The translations under genes were made by a program, and so were the position numbers. This document shows, piece by piece, positions 24,594 through 38,963 of a DNA stretch of 64,000 bases. Under the pieces are notes generated by a model that made no database searches, was not told the origin of the DNA, and saw only the letters and a program-made list of their open reading frames with translations. Numbering within the stretch: position 1 is the first letter of the stretch; every line of letters begins with the position of its first letter. Source of the DNA: Temnopleurus reevesii (taxonomy: Eukaryota > Echinodermata > Echinoidea > Temnopleuroida > Temnopleuridae); NCBI GenBank assembly GCA_036244855.1, contig BQKZ01000621.1:1-64000 (forward strand), in the 5' to 3' direction.

Positions 24594-27500
24594 ACATTGT
24601 CTTGTATTTTACTGTATTGTACTGTATTTATTTACTCAAGGTAAAAAAAAAAGCTGATATCAGCTAGAAGCTAACTTTTGGCAAGGTCGTGAACATTGTA
24701 AAAACATACAAATACGCAGACAAAAAATGTCATGATCGAAACACAAAAGCTAATAAGAAAACATAGTACCATTACCACCATCATCACCATCATCGGTTTC
24801 AAAACAATACAGGATTTGAATAAAGCGAAATGAAACAAAATGCTTAATGCAATATTATCAAAACATCCCCCTCTCACCTGGTTTAAAGAGTACGATGGCT
24901 TTGAGGCAGGCAAACTCAGCCGGGTCCACCCTGAGCCCCCTGAAGCGAGTCATGATCTCCTGCAGCAAGCGGATATCAGATGCACCCGTGGCCGCCTTAT
25001 CGGTCTGGGACTGCTCATGTAGACCGGTGAGTAGCGGGCATGATTCAAGGGGCATTGACCACTGCAGGGCACAGAGCAGGAAGAGCTCACTCCATGCCTC
25101 CTCCAGTAAGATTACCTGCATATGGGGAAGGGGAGAAAAGTGTCGGAGAATTGGTTGACAGAAAAAGTGAGAATGAGAGACCTCAATATTTGATTTTTTT
25201 TCACGCTTTCCCTTTTGTCTCCTACATATGTACTCATCTGTTGTCTGTCTAATATCAAAGTTAGATATCTCTCCGAAAATCACGATTCTGTTGCCCTTTA
25301 TTTCATCCTTGAAATGTAACATTTTTACTTGGACAGGACCTGGTTTCAAAATCGTTTTAAAAAAAGAACTAATTAATTGACATTTTCCTATATAAAGTTG
25401 AATATAAAATATAGAATAGAATAGGGATAGCATCTCTCTTGTTTCGGAATTAAGTTGCAGAGTTGTGTTTATCTATTACAAAGTCAGTTTCTTTTTACTG
25501 GAAAGAACTTGCACAGAAAATTATTGTATTCTTTCGACAGTCAAAGAGGATTATTTTTCATCATTTCAAATGAATATGTTCAATTCTACATTTTAGAAGA
25601 CTTTATCGCTCGGATGAAATTAATAATATGTTAACATCTACTTAAGATTTCGACCCAGCCTGAGAAAAAAAAAATGATTTACCTGTACTTAGAAATGAAC
25701 TTTTGTATACAATTCCATTCAATTTCTGATCCATCCATTTGATACTCATATATTATTCATTATTTATTTGTTTAAAAAAAGCAAGGGTTTCGCTATCGGC
25801 ATACGCACATGCGGTTTATCAACAGTAAATGGCATAAATGACAATACAAAATTACCTAAATTGGTTTGGTTCGCCTATAAAGTAACACGTCCTTTTCTAA
25901 AAGTTCAATCTAACATTTGCGATCATGATCTACTTTCCTGCTAACCTGCTTTCTGATCATACACGCTTTGAAGAGTTGGGCAAAGGTTTACTCAACATCG
26001 GACAACATATTATTGGTTAAACATGTCCAAACTTTGGAGGAACTTTAAAATTCCAACATTAAGTTGGACATATTTTACGCAACTGTGGTCAGAATAAGCC
26101 CAATTTATGCTGGAATTGAAAAAAAAAAACGACCGAGGCGTCGTGGCGTGCGCCTGAAATCAAGCTGTTCGGGACAGTCATAGACTTGGGTTAGTTCCTG
26201 CCTGTGGGTTCGAAGCCTGGTCACATACCGTCTTTCGGATGGAGACGTTAAGATGGCAATCCTCTTTCTCTCTTCTTCTTCTGGCGGAAGTATTCAAATT
26301 TGAATTATACACGCCTCTAAACCATGTAAACTACACCATTTCTTTTTTCACGATAAGTTAACCATTATGCAGCCATTTTTCTTCCAGGTATTGGATAAAC
26401 TTTTACCAAATATTCTAAAAGTAAAGAATTATCCATGAATGCTTGTCTGACGATAAAATGTGCTTACGCCTTTCACAAAATAAAACATCAGTCAAGTATG
26501 TTCCCAGCATGTTTCTGTGCAAAGGGAGAGTACTATGTTGGCTGTATGAAAAGAGTGTGCCTGAACATGTAGATATTCAATTTTGAGAGATAACGGTAAG
26601 CAAGGAGGGCAGACTAATGGGTTTCAAAATTGGTGAACGGAGGGCTGCAGAGAGTAAGAATACTTGTGTGTATCTGGTATGTGCAACAAATGATGCACAC
26701 ATCAGTTCCCACTTGTCCCACTGTCAATAGGCACAAAAGATGAGCACTCTTTTTTGTACCGTCCACAAGCCTCCGTCAACATTTTTTTTTTTTTGAAATT
26801 CCGAGAGTACCTGGTCTCTGAAAGGTAGACTAGAGAATGATGGCAGTGTCTTGGCCCACTTGACAGCCATAAACAGCAGTCTAGCCGACGATTCATAGAT
26901 ACTATCACTGCTTGATGGATAGACGGCGATCTCTTTGGGCGTGGTCGCTAGCTCTGATCCGCTCAGCATTGCCCCTGATCGTCGAAAATGATGATGGAGG
27001 TCGTGATGGATATCGCTTCGGGGATCGGAGTCGCCTGTCACGTCGATCTCACACGCGTCTTGAAGAGCTGAAGGGTAATGTGATAATACAAGAGGGAAAT
27101 GTGGAATAAAGAATAAATTAATTGGTCATGAAATACATTCGAAATTTGGGGATTTATTCATTAAAACTTCATCGACATACGGTATACAGTCAACATTCAG
27201 TTCATTTTACATTTTGTCCATACACATTATTAAGTGAAAACGTTTTTAAATGTTCGTTTTTTTTGTCAAAATTTCTATGCAAGGGATGATAAATCAGTAC
27301 ACATGAAGGCGTCATGGTGTCGTGGTTTAGTCTCTCGCCTTTCAAATGATTTTGTATTTTTCCTGTGAAAATGAAATAAAAATGAATGAATGAATGAATG
27401 AATGAATGGATGAATGAAATAGAGGGTCGTAGGTTCAAATCTCATCCATGACGTCAACTTCCTTCAGCAAGAAATTCATCCATATAGTGTTGCACTTGAC

Positions 27501-30500
27501 CCAGGTGAAGTGACTGGGTACCTGACATGTCTTTTCTCTTTGAAATGCAGCGCGATACTTACAGCTGCATTGTTAAAGCCAGTGTAATTATAGTACATTG
27601 AAGAGTGCTTATCGACTACTGATAAAGCTAGTGTTAGGCGCTATATAGAATGTATAATTATGTTTATGTCATTTGATGTATATAAAAAAAATAAGACTTC
27701 AATTTTGACGGTATCTAATTGTTTTGCTAGTTGAAGGTTTAAAAAGTACCCAAATATGTCTAGTAAAAAAACATACATAAGGATATTCTACTTGAATTTT
27801 GATAAAATTGTCTATTTTTTCACGAAGTGACGGTGTAATGTTGCATAATCCCGATATTGCAACAATTCAAAGTGTATCCTATTGGAATGTGCAATAATTA
27901 ATAAGCAAATTTTCATGAATGTGCATGTTTGTATATCACCGGTATCATGGAACAGCGTCATATGTGAGAACATGAACAAAATCACTTTTGAAGAGTATAT
28001 TTTAGAATCAATATTAATCTCATACCGTCTTCGGGCTCGAGTTTGGCACACGTCTCTGCAGTCATGAGCCCCGCCATGAATCGGTGATTCGCTGTGAACG
28101 CAAAGGCAGCAGCATGAGCTGACGTCGACGACATCGCACCACCGTATGATGACGACGGCGAGTTCGATGATGATGACGATGATGACGCGGAGAGTGATGA
28201 TGAGCTTGGTTCTCGAGCTAGAGGACTGGTAGCTAGCTCGTGTGGTTCAGCGGTAGTCACGGACGGGACACTGTCAAGCCGGGCATGGGCCAAGTTACGG
28301 GGCTGTCTCTCATTCTGTACGGCTGATAGATAGAAATAAGTAGTGGAAAGAACGGTAATAACAGTTTACGATTCCGAGTTGTTATATGATTCCGTTTATC
28401 AATGAGAAGAAGATTATCGACACTTTTACCAAAAATAGGTCTTTGAAATGATATCAGATCTAATGACTGCAAAGATGCTAGAAATTTTGTGTAAAATCTA
28501 CCACGTCAATCACATGCTCATACGCAGCTTATAAAGATGTTCGAAAAAATCAGGGTACGAATTTGTACCCCTATGGGTAAAATCCGATGTAACACAGAAT
28601 GAACTCTGTATGTTTAAAAGTTTTTAGTTTAGCTCCTAAGAGTTTAAAATTATACCCCAAGCTGGGGTACAAGTATGTGCCCCAGAATGGGGTACAATTT
28701 CGCACCCTCGGGTATAACGGCATACCCCAAGGACACAAAGTTCTACCCGAGGGGCACAAAAGTGTACTCCATACCAGGGTACAAAGTTGACATCAAACAT
28801 GGGATAGAATTCTGAACTTCTGTGGTACAGCTTACAACTTTGACCCTAATGGGGTTCAGCCGCTGTTACATCTATTGAACCCCAAGGGTACAAGTTTGTA
28901 CCCTATATTTTCTGTGTGCGTAGCAGTTGTAACGGTCATAATGGTGGCTGCCAAAATTTCATATTACTAATTATGATTTTTCAGCAAATTTTGGGCAACG
29001 CTGCTGCCACCAGCATCCATATTTCATTTTCAGACTATCGATCAGTCTGGTACTTTAATCATCGGTGTTCGGATTATGAGACCTTCGTATTGATGAACCT
29101 TGTCTCACTTTCGGACGATCTGGGGGTGTTTCATCAAGATTTGTCGCAGAGACAATAATTAGTCAGCACTGACAAATTCCTTGATTGTGATTGGATGAAA
29201 AGCACTATCGCTGACAGTTGCTATGGGAACTGTCGGGAAATGACTCCTTGTCGCTGCGATAAATCTTGATGAAACACCCCCCGGTGTTCGTTATAACGAG
29301 AGTATATACCAAAACATTGCAGAATACAAGTATGGCTAACGCTATCACGTGCGTAGGTCGAGTACAAGACATAAATCATAACTTCAGTGTTATAGAAGCG
29401 TGTACTCTGAAAATCTCTGCACATTTAAAATGGTATAATGTTTCTTATAATTTCGTTAGTTAATTGAGGAAACATTTTTGTTATAAGGTTTCGTAACTGG
29501 GTACCACTCCCTTTATAAGATATGACGTACAATTACATTGAGGAAACTGCTATTTTTGTTATGCTTATATAGTTTGCCCTCTCTGTCAAAATCTGGTAAT
29601 ACCCGAAAATAAAATATAGGTTTTGAGACCACATATTACAAGTCATTAATATGGTAATTGAAGCCATAACTTACTGACCGTAAAAGTATTATACTGCCCC
29701 CAGCGACCGCTTATGCAAATCGCAATTTCTCGCCTGCGATGGACAAAAAGGACATGTTTCCATGGGGGAAGAAAGTCTTGTATAAATTTCATGAGGTTGC
29801 CTAATCTCCAACAAGCTTCAATTAGAATTAAACAGCCACAAAATTCATATTTCGCAGCCGAATAAAAAAATTCTGGTGATAAAGTGCTGATGAACTATTT
29901 AGTTTGTTATAGGAAGTAACTATCAAAAGCCAATAAAAGGAAACCAATCCATCAATAAAATGGAAATTTAGGATCGCTGAAGATGATGATGTATTATTCA
30001 TTTGATGGGGGCTTCCCGAATTTATTGTTTTTGTACTAAGTAGTGAGCTTAGCAAAGAGCATGGAAAGGGGATTAAACTAAAAACAGCTATTCCCGTGCC
30101 CCAAGCATCCGTTTTTAATGACGTTATGAAATGACAAGTAAAATATGAAAAGTTTTTTTAAAAACAACAAAAACGAGCTCCAAAATTTGAAGATTAATAG
30201 CTCAGCGTAAATTTCATTTTTCCATCGCCAATACGTTTTAATAGCTCCGGGATGATGTTTAAATGATGAAGTTTCAGAAAAGTGAAATAGCAAAAACAAT
30301 GATAAAGAACAAAAACATTGATGATATCATTGCATAAGTTTCTGAAATGATTTCAGTTCTTGTAAAACATTAATCCAAAATCCATTATTCACTTTAGGAA
30401 CATTTCATCCTTCGAAATATTACGAATCACATTTGTAACAAGAATCTCTGATGTTCGTGTGTAATGTCGCTTTGTTTGTAAAGGTAAATGATATCATGTA

Positions 30501-31277
30501 GTATTTGTGATGAGGTAGATACATCTTCGCGTTTCTAGAATCATTTCAGATAGCCATAGAAATAATGTTATCATTTCTTTATTATTATTGTTCTTGTTGT
30601 TGTTGATATTATTATTATTATTACTACTATTCTCTTCATTATTATTATTATTGTTATTATTATTATTATTATTAATAATAATATTATTATCATTATAGTA
30701 GTAGTAGTAGTGTTATTACATAAAACATAAATCATCATATGGAAATGAACAATAGAAGAATAATAAGGAAATTTATAATGTACAAGATATATAACAATAC
30801 TATAAAAACATAATATTCACACATATGGCATTAAGGAGATATTAAACAAGGGGGTCGGTAAAGGCCGACAAACACCTTTGTATTCTTTATCCGGCGTCGG
30901 CCCAGTGTATTTGGAAATTCGAAACACTCACTAAACGCACAATGACGCAGATCGTACGGTGGACTGACGGTCGGCGTACGCTCCTCGAGCGCAAGCCGAA
31001 CGTCAGTCTACCGTCTGATGAGCTTGTCGCTCATGCCGCTCAAAAACTCAAAATAATGCCTCGCAGATTTCAATGTCCTCATCAGTGCTATGATTTATCT
31101 TTGAATCAAAGAACTCCCAGTAGTCAGTGGAAGTGGTATGATTGTGTTATTTTTAACTAGAAAAGACTGGGAAACAGATGACCCAAAAGTTGATCGTTCT
31201 ATTTCACGGTTTTGGCCCAGAGATGTATAAAGAGAGAGTGAGAGGGATAGAAAGAGAGAGAGAGAGAGATAGAGAGA

Positions 31278-31319
<42 letters not shown>

Positions 31320-31540
31320 GAAAAGAAAGAGAGAAAAAAGAGAGAAGGCGAGAAAGAGAGAGAAAAAGAAAGAGAGAGGGGGTATTATTACTATTATTGT
31401 TATCATTTAAATATGTTCATATCTACTTTAGAAGAACAACTTGAGACAAGACAGTCTGATTTAAGATTACAGACCCTACATTCGATGTATCCCCTTCATT
31501 ACTTCGTCTCCATGTTATCGCTTTCTTTCTTCCCACCCCA

Positions 31541-31611
<71 letters not shown>

Positions 31612-33049
31612 AATAATAATAATACCTCTTATGTACCCAGGGTAACCACTTTCAGTTGTATGCTCTTCTTCCACGGGCCTTGCATAACATACAGTTATTA
31701 TTACCCTTCTCCATTCTTAAATGCCCAGCGCAAAAATGCAAATGGTCCTATTTTGATCAATCTTTAGTATGACTCGACCAGGGATCGAACCCACGAACTT
31801 CCGTTCATGGAGGAGGCGCTCTACAACTGAGCTACACATGTCCGTTTTTTATTCGTAAGAACATTCGTGTTTGTTAATGTGTTGCATATTAGAGTAAAGC
31901 TTTCCTCGTTCTGTTTATATATTCTTTGTCAGCATCAACATGACTTGTAATAACCCTTTACGTTCATAAGGACAACGAACCATACTCCATCGTCATTGCG
32001 GATTCCATTATGGTTATAAAAGATAGATACCACACTGACTTTCAATTTTGCTAAAGAACTCTTGGAAATAAAATATGGGAGGCATTAATATACCAACTAA
32101 TAACATAAAATCGAAATTAATTATGCAAAGTCGGTTTTATTATGAGAATAAAATGATGTCTCACATTAAGCACATTCTCTGCGATTAGGTTCTGTGACAT
32201 CATGATATATGAGGAGAAAAACACCATATCAGCCGTCTCCAGAGGTCTTCCCACTATTGAAGGCCGACTCACACCTTTGCGTCTTTAGCCTGCGTCGGCC
32301 AAGTGTTTTTTTTTTAACTAAAAACGCTCCTCGGGCGCACATTATACAGTGATCAGTCAGTAGACTGATGTTTGGCGTATATACACTTCTTGACCGCAAG
32401 CCAAACGTGAGCCCACCGTATGACCTGCGTCTTTGTGCGTCCAAGGAGCGTTTTTTTTCCGCAGGCTGAAGATACAAAGGCGTGAGTCGGCCTTGGTAAA
32501 AAACCAAGAATCTTTTGGGTGTTTTTGTTTTTGTTTAGACGAAAGGGAAGTGTTAATATGATTATACATGAATAAATAATCTGAAATGATGAGTTCTAAA
32601 CTGCTCAAAGGAGAAATAAAAATGAATTAATAAATATATCCAATCGGAAATTTCCTGAAGATCGTATTAGATCAAGAATACCAGTCGAGAAGAAACATGA
32701 AGAAGTTCACTTTCATAACTTTCGATTCGCATTTAAAATACAAGTTTTTTTTAAATACTATTTATAATTGCAGAGGTAAACAGAAACAGTCACAATTAAT
32801 TATTGTATGTATGTCCCATGACGAGGACGCTAAACTGTAAAAGAAAAAATGTCATGTATAAGTGCACAATTTAATTGTTGGACGTACTCTTCAATTGCCC
32901 CATGAGTTATTTATGGTCAGATTTTGAACAGCCATCGATCACGTCATATTTTTTTCACAATTACAAAATAATAGAAAGGATATCACCAAACTGGCTACAT
33001 TAAATCCATAGAAAAAATTTCGTCTTCATGTAAAAACATGAATAATAAT

Positions 33050-33114
<65 letters not shown>

Positions 33115-36100
33115 GGATGATGATGATAACAATAATAACAAAATAACAAAATAACACAATGTGTATGAAAAAAAAATATAATCAGAACAAAGTGTTGGCT
33201 GTACATGTCAATGACGTTCAAATGAATAAATTCCAAATTCCAAAATAGCTTACATTTGTTTTGCGCTGACATATCAACCGAGTGGGTGCTCAAGGCACTT
33301 ATATTTCGATTTACTACATACAATTCAATGATGATTAACATAAATTATTGATACATATTGATATTTAATTACAATACAATTTACATTGAACATAATAAAT
33401 AAATAATATCAGAATTGCAATATTTTCCGTTTTATATGGACAGAAGTTTTGGCACTTGAGGGAATGTTTTCAAATTTTTACTAGGGAGAAATCATGCAAT
33501 TTGTGATTGCAATATTTTAACAACCATAGTTTTGCTTTCTCGGAAAACGTAAAGAGCACAAGAAAAAAAATTATATTTTCGTCTTTTTTCCCTCTGTGGC
33601 ACCTCTGTTGCGGAGAGATGTCCTGCGCAATACACTAATGATTGAAGCGATCAGCTTTCTCTGGCCGTTAGCATACACATCTTTGCTATATTCCCATAGA
33701 AGAGATATAAATAAAAACCAACGTCGAGCGACATTCAATGAAAAGCGGAAACCATGACGATAGTCGTTACAAAAGGAGAGGAAAGAGAGGAAGGAAAAGG
33801 TGCGATGAATTTAGTCCAGATAGGCGGAGATCACCTTACGAAGTGATTTTCATCTCTTAGGGGCGTCAAAATGTTGTGACCTTTGATGGTAAGGAAAGGA
33901 GATACCTCCTCGAGGTTAAATTGGATTAGTTCCTTCACCAAACCTCAAAACGGGGCCTTCTCTTTCTTATCCCCTTCGTATTGTAGCCGCCATCCCGCGC
34001 GATTCTTTAATAGAAAATACCAGAGCTTCATCGGAAATTCGTCCCGATCTGGCCGGGCCGCGAACCCCTAGAGGTTGGGTGTAAAAGGAGAACGGTCTTT
34101 TTTTCTCCTTTCCTCTCTTCTCAACAAGACAAAATGTGATTAAATCTACAGTACCCGTTGATGATCCCTTTCCTTTTCGCCATGTTGGAGATTTCCCAAG
34201 GGGTGTTCCCCGCTTCTATCCTACCTTTTCCATACTATTTTCCCTCCCTTTTTCTCCCGCCTCGAAATTGGGGCAGCTTGATTTTGGGAGAGACATTTGG
34301 CGTATTGGTGAACTGTAACATAATACGCAAGTATGGAATGATTTTTGCGGGCGATAATTTGACAAGATTGTGCCGGAGTGTTCTCTGAGGACGAATTGCG
34401 ACGGGATACGACCAAGAGAAATAACCTGCCAGAAAAGTACAACTTTCATCGATATCATGGGTTTGATGCAAACCTTGGTTTCTGAAAATCCTAAAACTCA
34501 GAACTTTTGGAAACCATTCATGGTATAACTTGATCTTCAAAGGTGTATTAACATCTTTTCCTGAGGAATCTTTTGTCAAAAGAGTCAAGATAACGCAGCT
34601 TTAAAACTGCATGCCAGTACAATCACAACTGTAGATTTTATTTCAAGTTGCAATTTTAGTCTATGTTTGATACCGATATAAATCTGTCCATAGGCAGATA
34701 GGTCTAACATGTCTAAAGCACGTGTAGCTCATTAGCTGTAACAATTCCTCGTAGCATGGGATTGAACCCCACAGCTTTTTAGTTTATCAAATATGGTATA
34801 GAGAATTTTAAAAACCGCAAAGGCCTAAATATTGCACCCTTACACGGAAAAACCAGCACAATATTAAGCCTTTACCTCTGCCTGTGAAATGAAACTACCT
34901 TATACAATTGGTACCATAAACAGATAAATATGAGAACTATTTTGATGGTAAAATGAAATTTGAAAAATAAAGCTCAAGGAACGATACTCCTAGGTTTACA
35001 ACTGCGACGCAGACAACGATATATGGATGATGTTGTGTACCACTGCGAGTGCTCAGGCTGTAGGGAGTGAAGCTGCTTTATTGAGAACCATTTTTTGTTT
35101 TAAATGTTTTCTAAATAAATGAAATATCTTATACTGAATGAACAAGTTTAGTTTAGCGTTAATGGTGAGACATTTACCAGGCAATAAACTCTTACCGAAT
35201 TATGATAATCATGCTTAATGATTACTTGGAGGGTGATTTAATGCCGCAGTAAACTTTTGGTAAAAGCGAAAATTTTCATTTGCAAATTTTTGTCTATTAA
35301 TATCTATAAAATGAAAAATAGTATCATGAACATGTTGCACAAAATATTATGTGAAAAGCTATAACCTAGAATGTGCAAAATGGTGTCATGTCCCCCGACA
35401 CTAATTCAATATTTTATTTCTTGATAAAGGACAACTTCTCATCCACAGAGAATGAGATGATATTATTGTGTATACCTTTTCACTATTCTATTGTCAAATT
35501 TCGGGAATATACCCCCGATAACAAGCAAAATATTGTTATAACCAAGAGAGGACGCTATAGAATTATATTTCATGATAAACATCCCCCAAATTCGCATGTC
35601 TTAATCTTTACCAAAGCTATACTTTGCTTTAAACGTACGCAAGGCTTTGAATGGGAAGACAAAGGTTCAGTTCTTAAAAACTAAGGGACTGACATTGTCA
35701 GCGCTGCTAATGATAAAAGTGATGTTTCTATGAATCTTTCTTAAAACGAAAGCAACATAAAATGGTGTTAAGTCATTTACAAATTTTCAGGATCGCATAC
35801 TAAATTTGATGGAAGAAAAAATAAGGAAATTGATATTCAGATATACATTGCTCTGAAAGGAGGCTATTGTTGCAAATTTTACAAATTATAGCAACAAAGT
35901 CAGCGACTTCTTTTCGATCTTTTAATTATTGTTGAGTTATAAATTATATTATATCAATAATGTGCGTATAAAAACATCTTAACGGCCAATAGCGGAGCGC
36001 CCCTAAAAAAATTCTGTGCGTGATTCGGAATACTCCCAGAGCGTTATCCCGATGGTTCGGTAAAAGTCGCGATTTAATTTGTTTGATGTCGCTATGAGCA

Positions 36101-38930
36101 CGAAGATTCACGCTGCTACCAGGCGTGATTTTATCCTTCTCTTCCTCTCATTCTCAACATAAAATCTTGCCATTTTGCCACAAAAAGGTTCCTTTCTCAT
36201 GCCATTTTATTGCTAAATCAAAGATACATTCCTCAGTAGCTTGATTTAAATCGAATTACTTTTAAGAGAAGAGTATCCGATAACATTGTGCCATTCCGTT
36301 TAGCCCCACCTGTTAATTTATCTGTCCTGTACTTATTGTTTTGCGCGGTGATGTCAAAACCCTTGGGTAAAATCGTATTGATGTTTTGTGATATGTCTAT
36401 CACAAAACGTGCCTCTGCATTCGTTCACTATGTGTCTATATATCAGAGTAATGTTGACATCATGCATTCCTCTCTTTTGAATTACCTTCATTTTCAATTA
36501 ATAAGAGACGTGGAATGTGTGCTTACTTTAAGGGTGTCGTGACAGAATATAAGTATCCCTTTCAGACATATTCACTTTAAATTTGATTTATGTTGCTCTG
36601 TAAAGACTGAGGTGGAAAGGAGGAGATCGGAAAATCAACATGAAGTGTTTGTGGTCATACAAAAATCTTATCAAATCATCGACGGAGGAGACAAATGGAA
36701 TATTAGGGATCGTGTTGCATTGCTCCCAGGGTGCACTGCGGCAATCGATAATGACCCGGATGTAAGAAAGCACTCGATAACAAAACAGTTGTGCGAAAAG
36801 GAAGATTAATGAAATTGAAACTGTGAAAGAGACGTCGAGAATAATTAAGAGTAAGGGAATGATAGCGGCGTAGAGGGGAAAAAGATCGAGAGGGGAGGAG
36901 ACTTATGGAGGGAGAAGTTTGGAAAAATGATTGCATAGAAAGACTGATCGAAGAAACTGAGAGAGTCATAGGGCGAGAGGGATAAAGACATAGAAAGATA
37001 GAAGAAGATTTTATGAGGAAAGAGTAAGAGATAATAGCGGAAAAGAAAAAAGAGGAGACGGATGAGAGAAAGAGAGAGAGAGAGTGAGAGAGAAATAGAG
37101 ATGATGAGTGAGTGGGTGAGCAGGTTTTGGGGAGGGTGGGTGGGTGTATTTAGGTGTGGGTATGTATTTGTGATGTGAGGGAGAAGAATTTACAATGGTC
37201 AAATTTAGTATGTGAATTCATCATAAAAATGAGCCGGGAGAGAAAATAAAAATGGCTCGGTGTGAAAACATTCATACGGTATTTTGTAAACGGTTCGTTA
37301 TGACTTTCGCAATAAGCTTTCGTAACACTTCGTATCGAACCTTTGATGTTCTAAAGAGTTCCTTACCATGCTTACGATGTTTTTAAAAAAACTTTCAAAT
37401 TGATGGACTCTATTTGTTACCATGTCGTAAACCGTCGGACGGAAGTGCAAAATTACATGCAAATGCGTTCATATCAGATCGCAAACTGTTGGAAAGCCGT
37501 TATTCTAACAGCCTTGCAATGTGTCGCAATTTCATCGTAAATTTAATCGTACATGCTGCATAATATCGTAACACATTAAGAAATTCTTCATAAGCCTTTG
37601 CAACATTTATTTGGTTTCAAAACTGATTTGCGAACCGTTACAATTATACATTTTAAACAGTCGCGATCATTATCACAAGCAATCAAGTACATGTCACTGA
37701 TGTTTATAAATTATCGTAAACACGTCGCAAAATTTTACAAGACTGTCATAGGCTTTCTAAACGACCTCGCAATATATCGCATATTCATCGTAAGTAAAAT
37801 AGTGTGTATATTGCATAATACCGCAACGTTTTTGTAAATAACCAACAAAGTATTTGCAACATTTTCTCTTAAAAATTCATTAAAAAATTTTGCGAAGCAT
37901 TTCGACTCATAAATTGCGAATAGAGGCAATCAAATTCGCCTCAGTGGGATTGGGGCTTAACGGACTTTTGTGATATTAGCATGTCGATACGAAGTGTTAC
38001 AAATGCTTTCAAATCATAGTTAGCTGCCTGCGAAAAAGTCGTGTTGAATCGTGTTGCTTAAGGGGGCCTATGTGACTAGGGCCTTACAGGTCGTTTGCAA
38101 ATAAGTGAAAAAAAATATTACGAATTCAACTCGCAATGGTTTGCAATGACAAATCGTAAATCGTTCGCAAAATGTGGGACTGGGGTTTTACAATCCAACG
38201 CGCGTCGTCGCCAAGACAAGAGTGGCGTTTATAGCTATGAGTCTCAAGACTTCTGCTTTAGCACTTAATGGCCAATGCTTTCCCATTAGGAAGCTTGGGG
38301 GCAGTCACACCTAATACAGACTGATCACACACTGCTACTAAACTGAATTATCTTAAATTAAAACTGTGAATTATAAATGAATGTTTAGTTTAATCAATGA
38401 ATTTGTACAATATAGATTGAGAAAAATAATCTTCAAACGTCAGATTTCAAACGGAATAAGACAGTATAATTTGGTTGATGCGGTTTGAAAACGGGGTGAG
38501 TTCAGTCTGTTAGTATTATTGCTCTATTAGCTGAAATATACCCGACGTATAAAATTTGGCTTGAAATGTCGTCATGCTCGCTGAACGCTGGAGGATTTGC
38601 ATGTATATAATTATGTTTGGAATTTATAATGGAATGTATTCATTTGAACGTCATTGACATGTACAGCCAACATTTTGTTTGTTTGTATATTTGGACGTAT
38701 GCATTAACGTATTTGTAACAAATTTCGAACGGTCCGATAATTCATACTAACGGGCTCCGACGATTTTTAAGAGTAGGATTAGCGACAGTACTAACAAGAA
38801 CACACAAAGTCTTTTCACATCAATTATCATGTTTATGTTGTCGATTTGTAATGTTGTATGCCAAACAAGGAGATTATTGCAGACAAAAGTAGCATTGAAC
38901 TTGTTGTAAAATTGAATCGAAGATAAAATG

Positions 38931-38963
<33 letters not shown>

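Larger units (their letters stand above)
23173..28025 (-). other. NR2E3-like introns 4-7
   Basis: There are four shorter introns: 27059-28025, 25116-26810, 23953-24877 and 23173-23846. Intron 4 holds a SINE with an (AATG)n insertion, intron 5 a SINE with a Ser/Leu-tRNA-like head, and intron 6 is dominated by a (TCA)n microsatellite of almost 600 bases. I see nothing else in them. Confidence 0.7.

Noticed and set aside
24085..24597. Met/Asp-rich 170-codon frame on the - strand
   Set aside because: Translation of the (TCA)n array in receptor intron 6.
24858..25433. A 191-codon single-exon gene on the - strand
   Set aside because: Only residues from 25115 down to 24878 are real coding sequence; the rest is intron read past the splice sites.
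31095..31406. Ser/Leu-rich frame on the - strand
   Set aside because: Produced by the (GA)n tract.
36612..36809. 65-codon frame that looks fairly well mixed in composition
   Set aside because: No recognisable domain, no splice sites in phase and lies in a receptor intron; length is within chance expectation.
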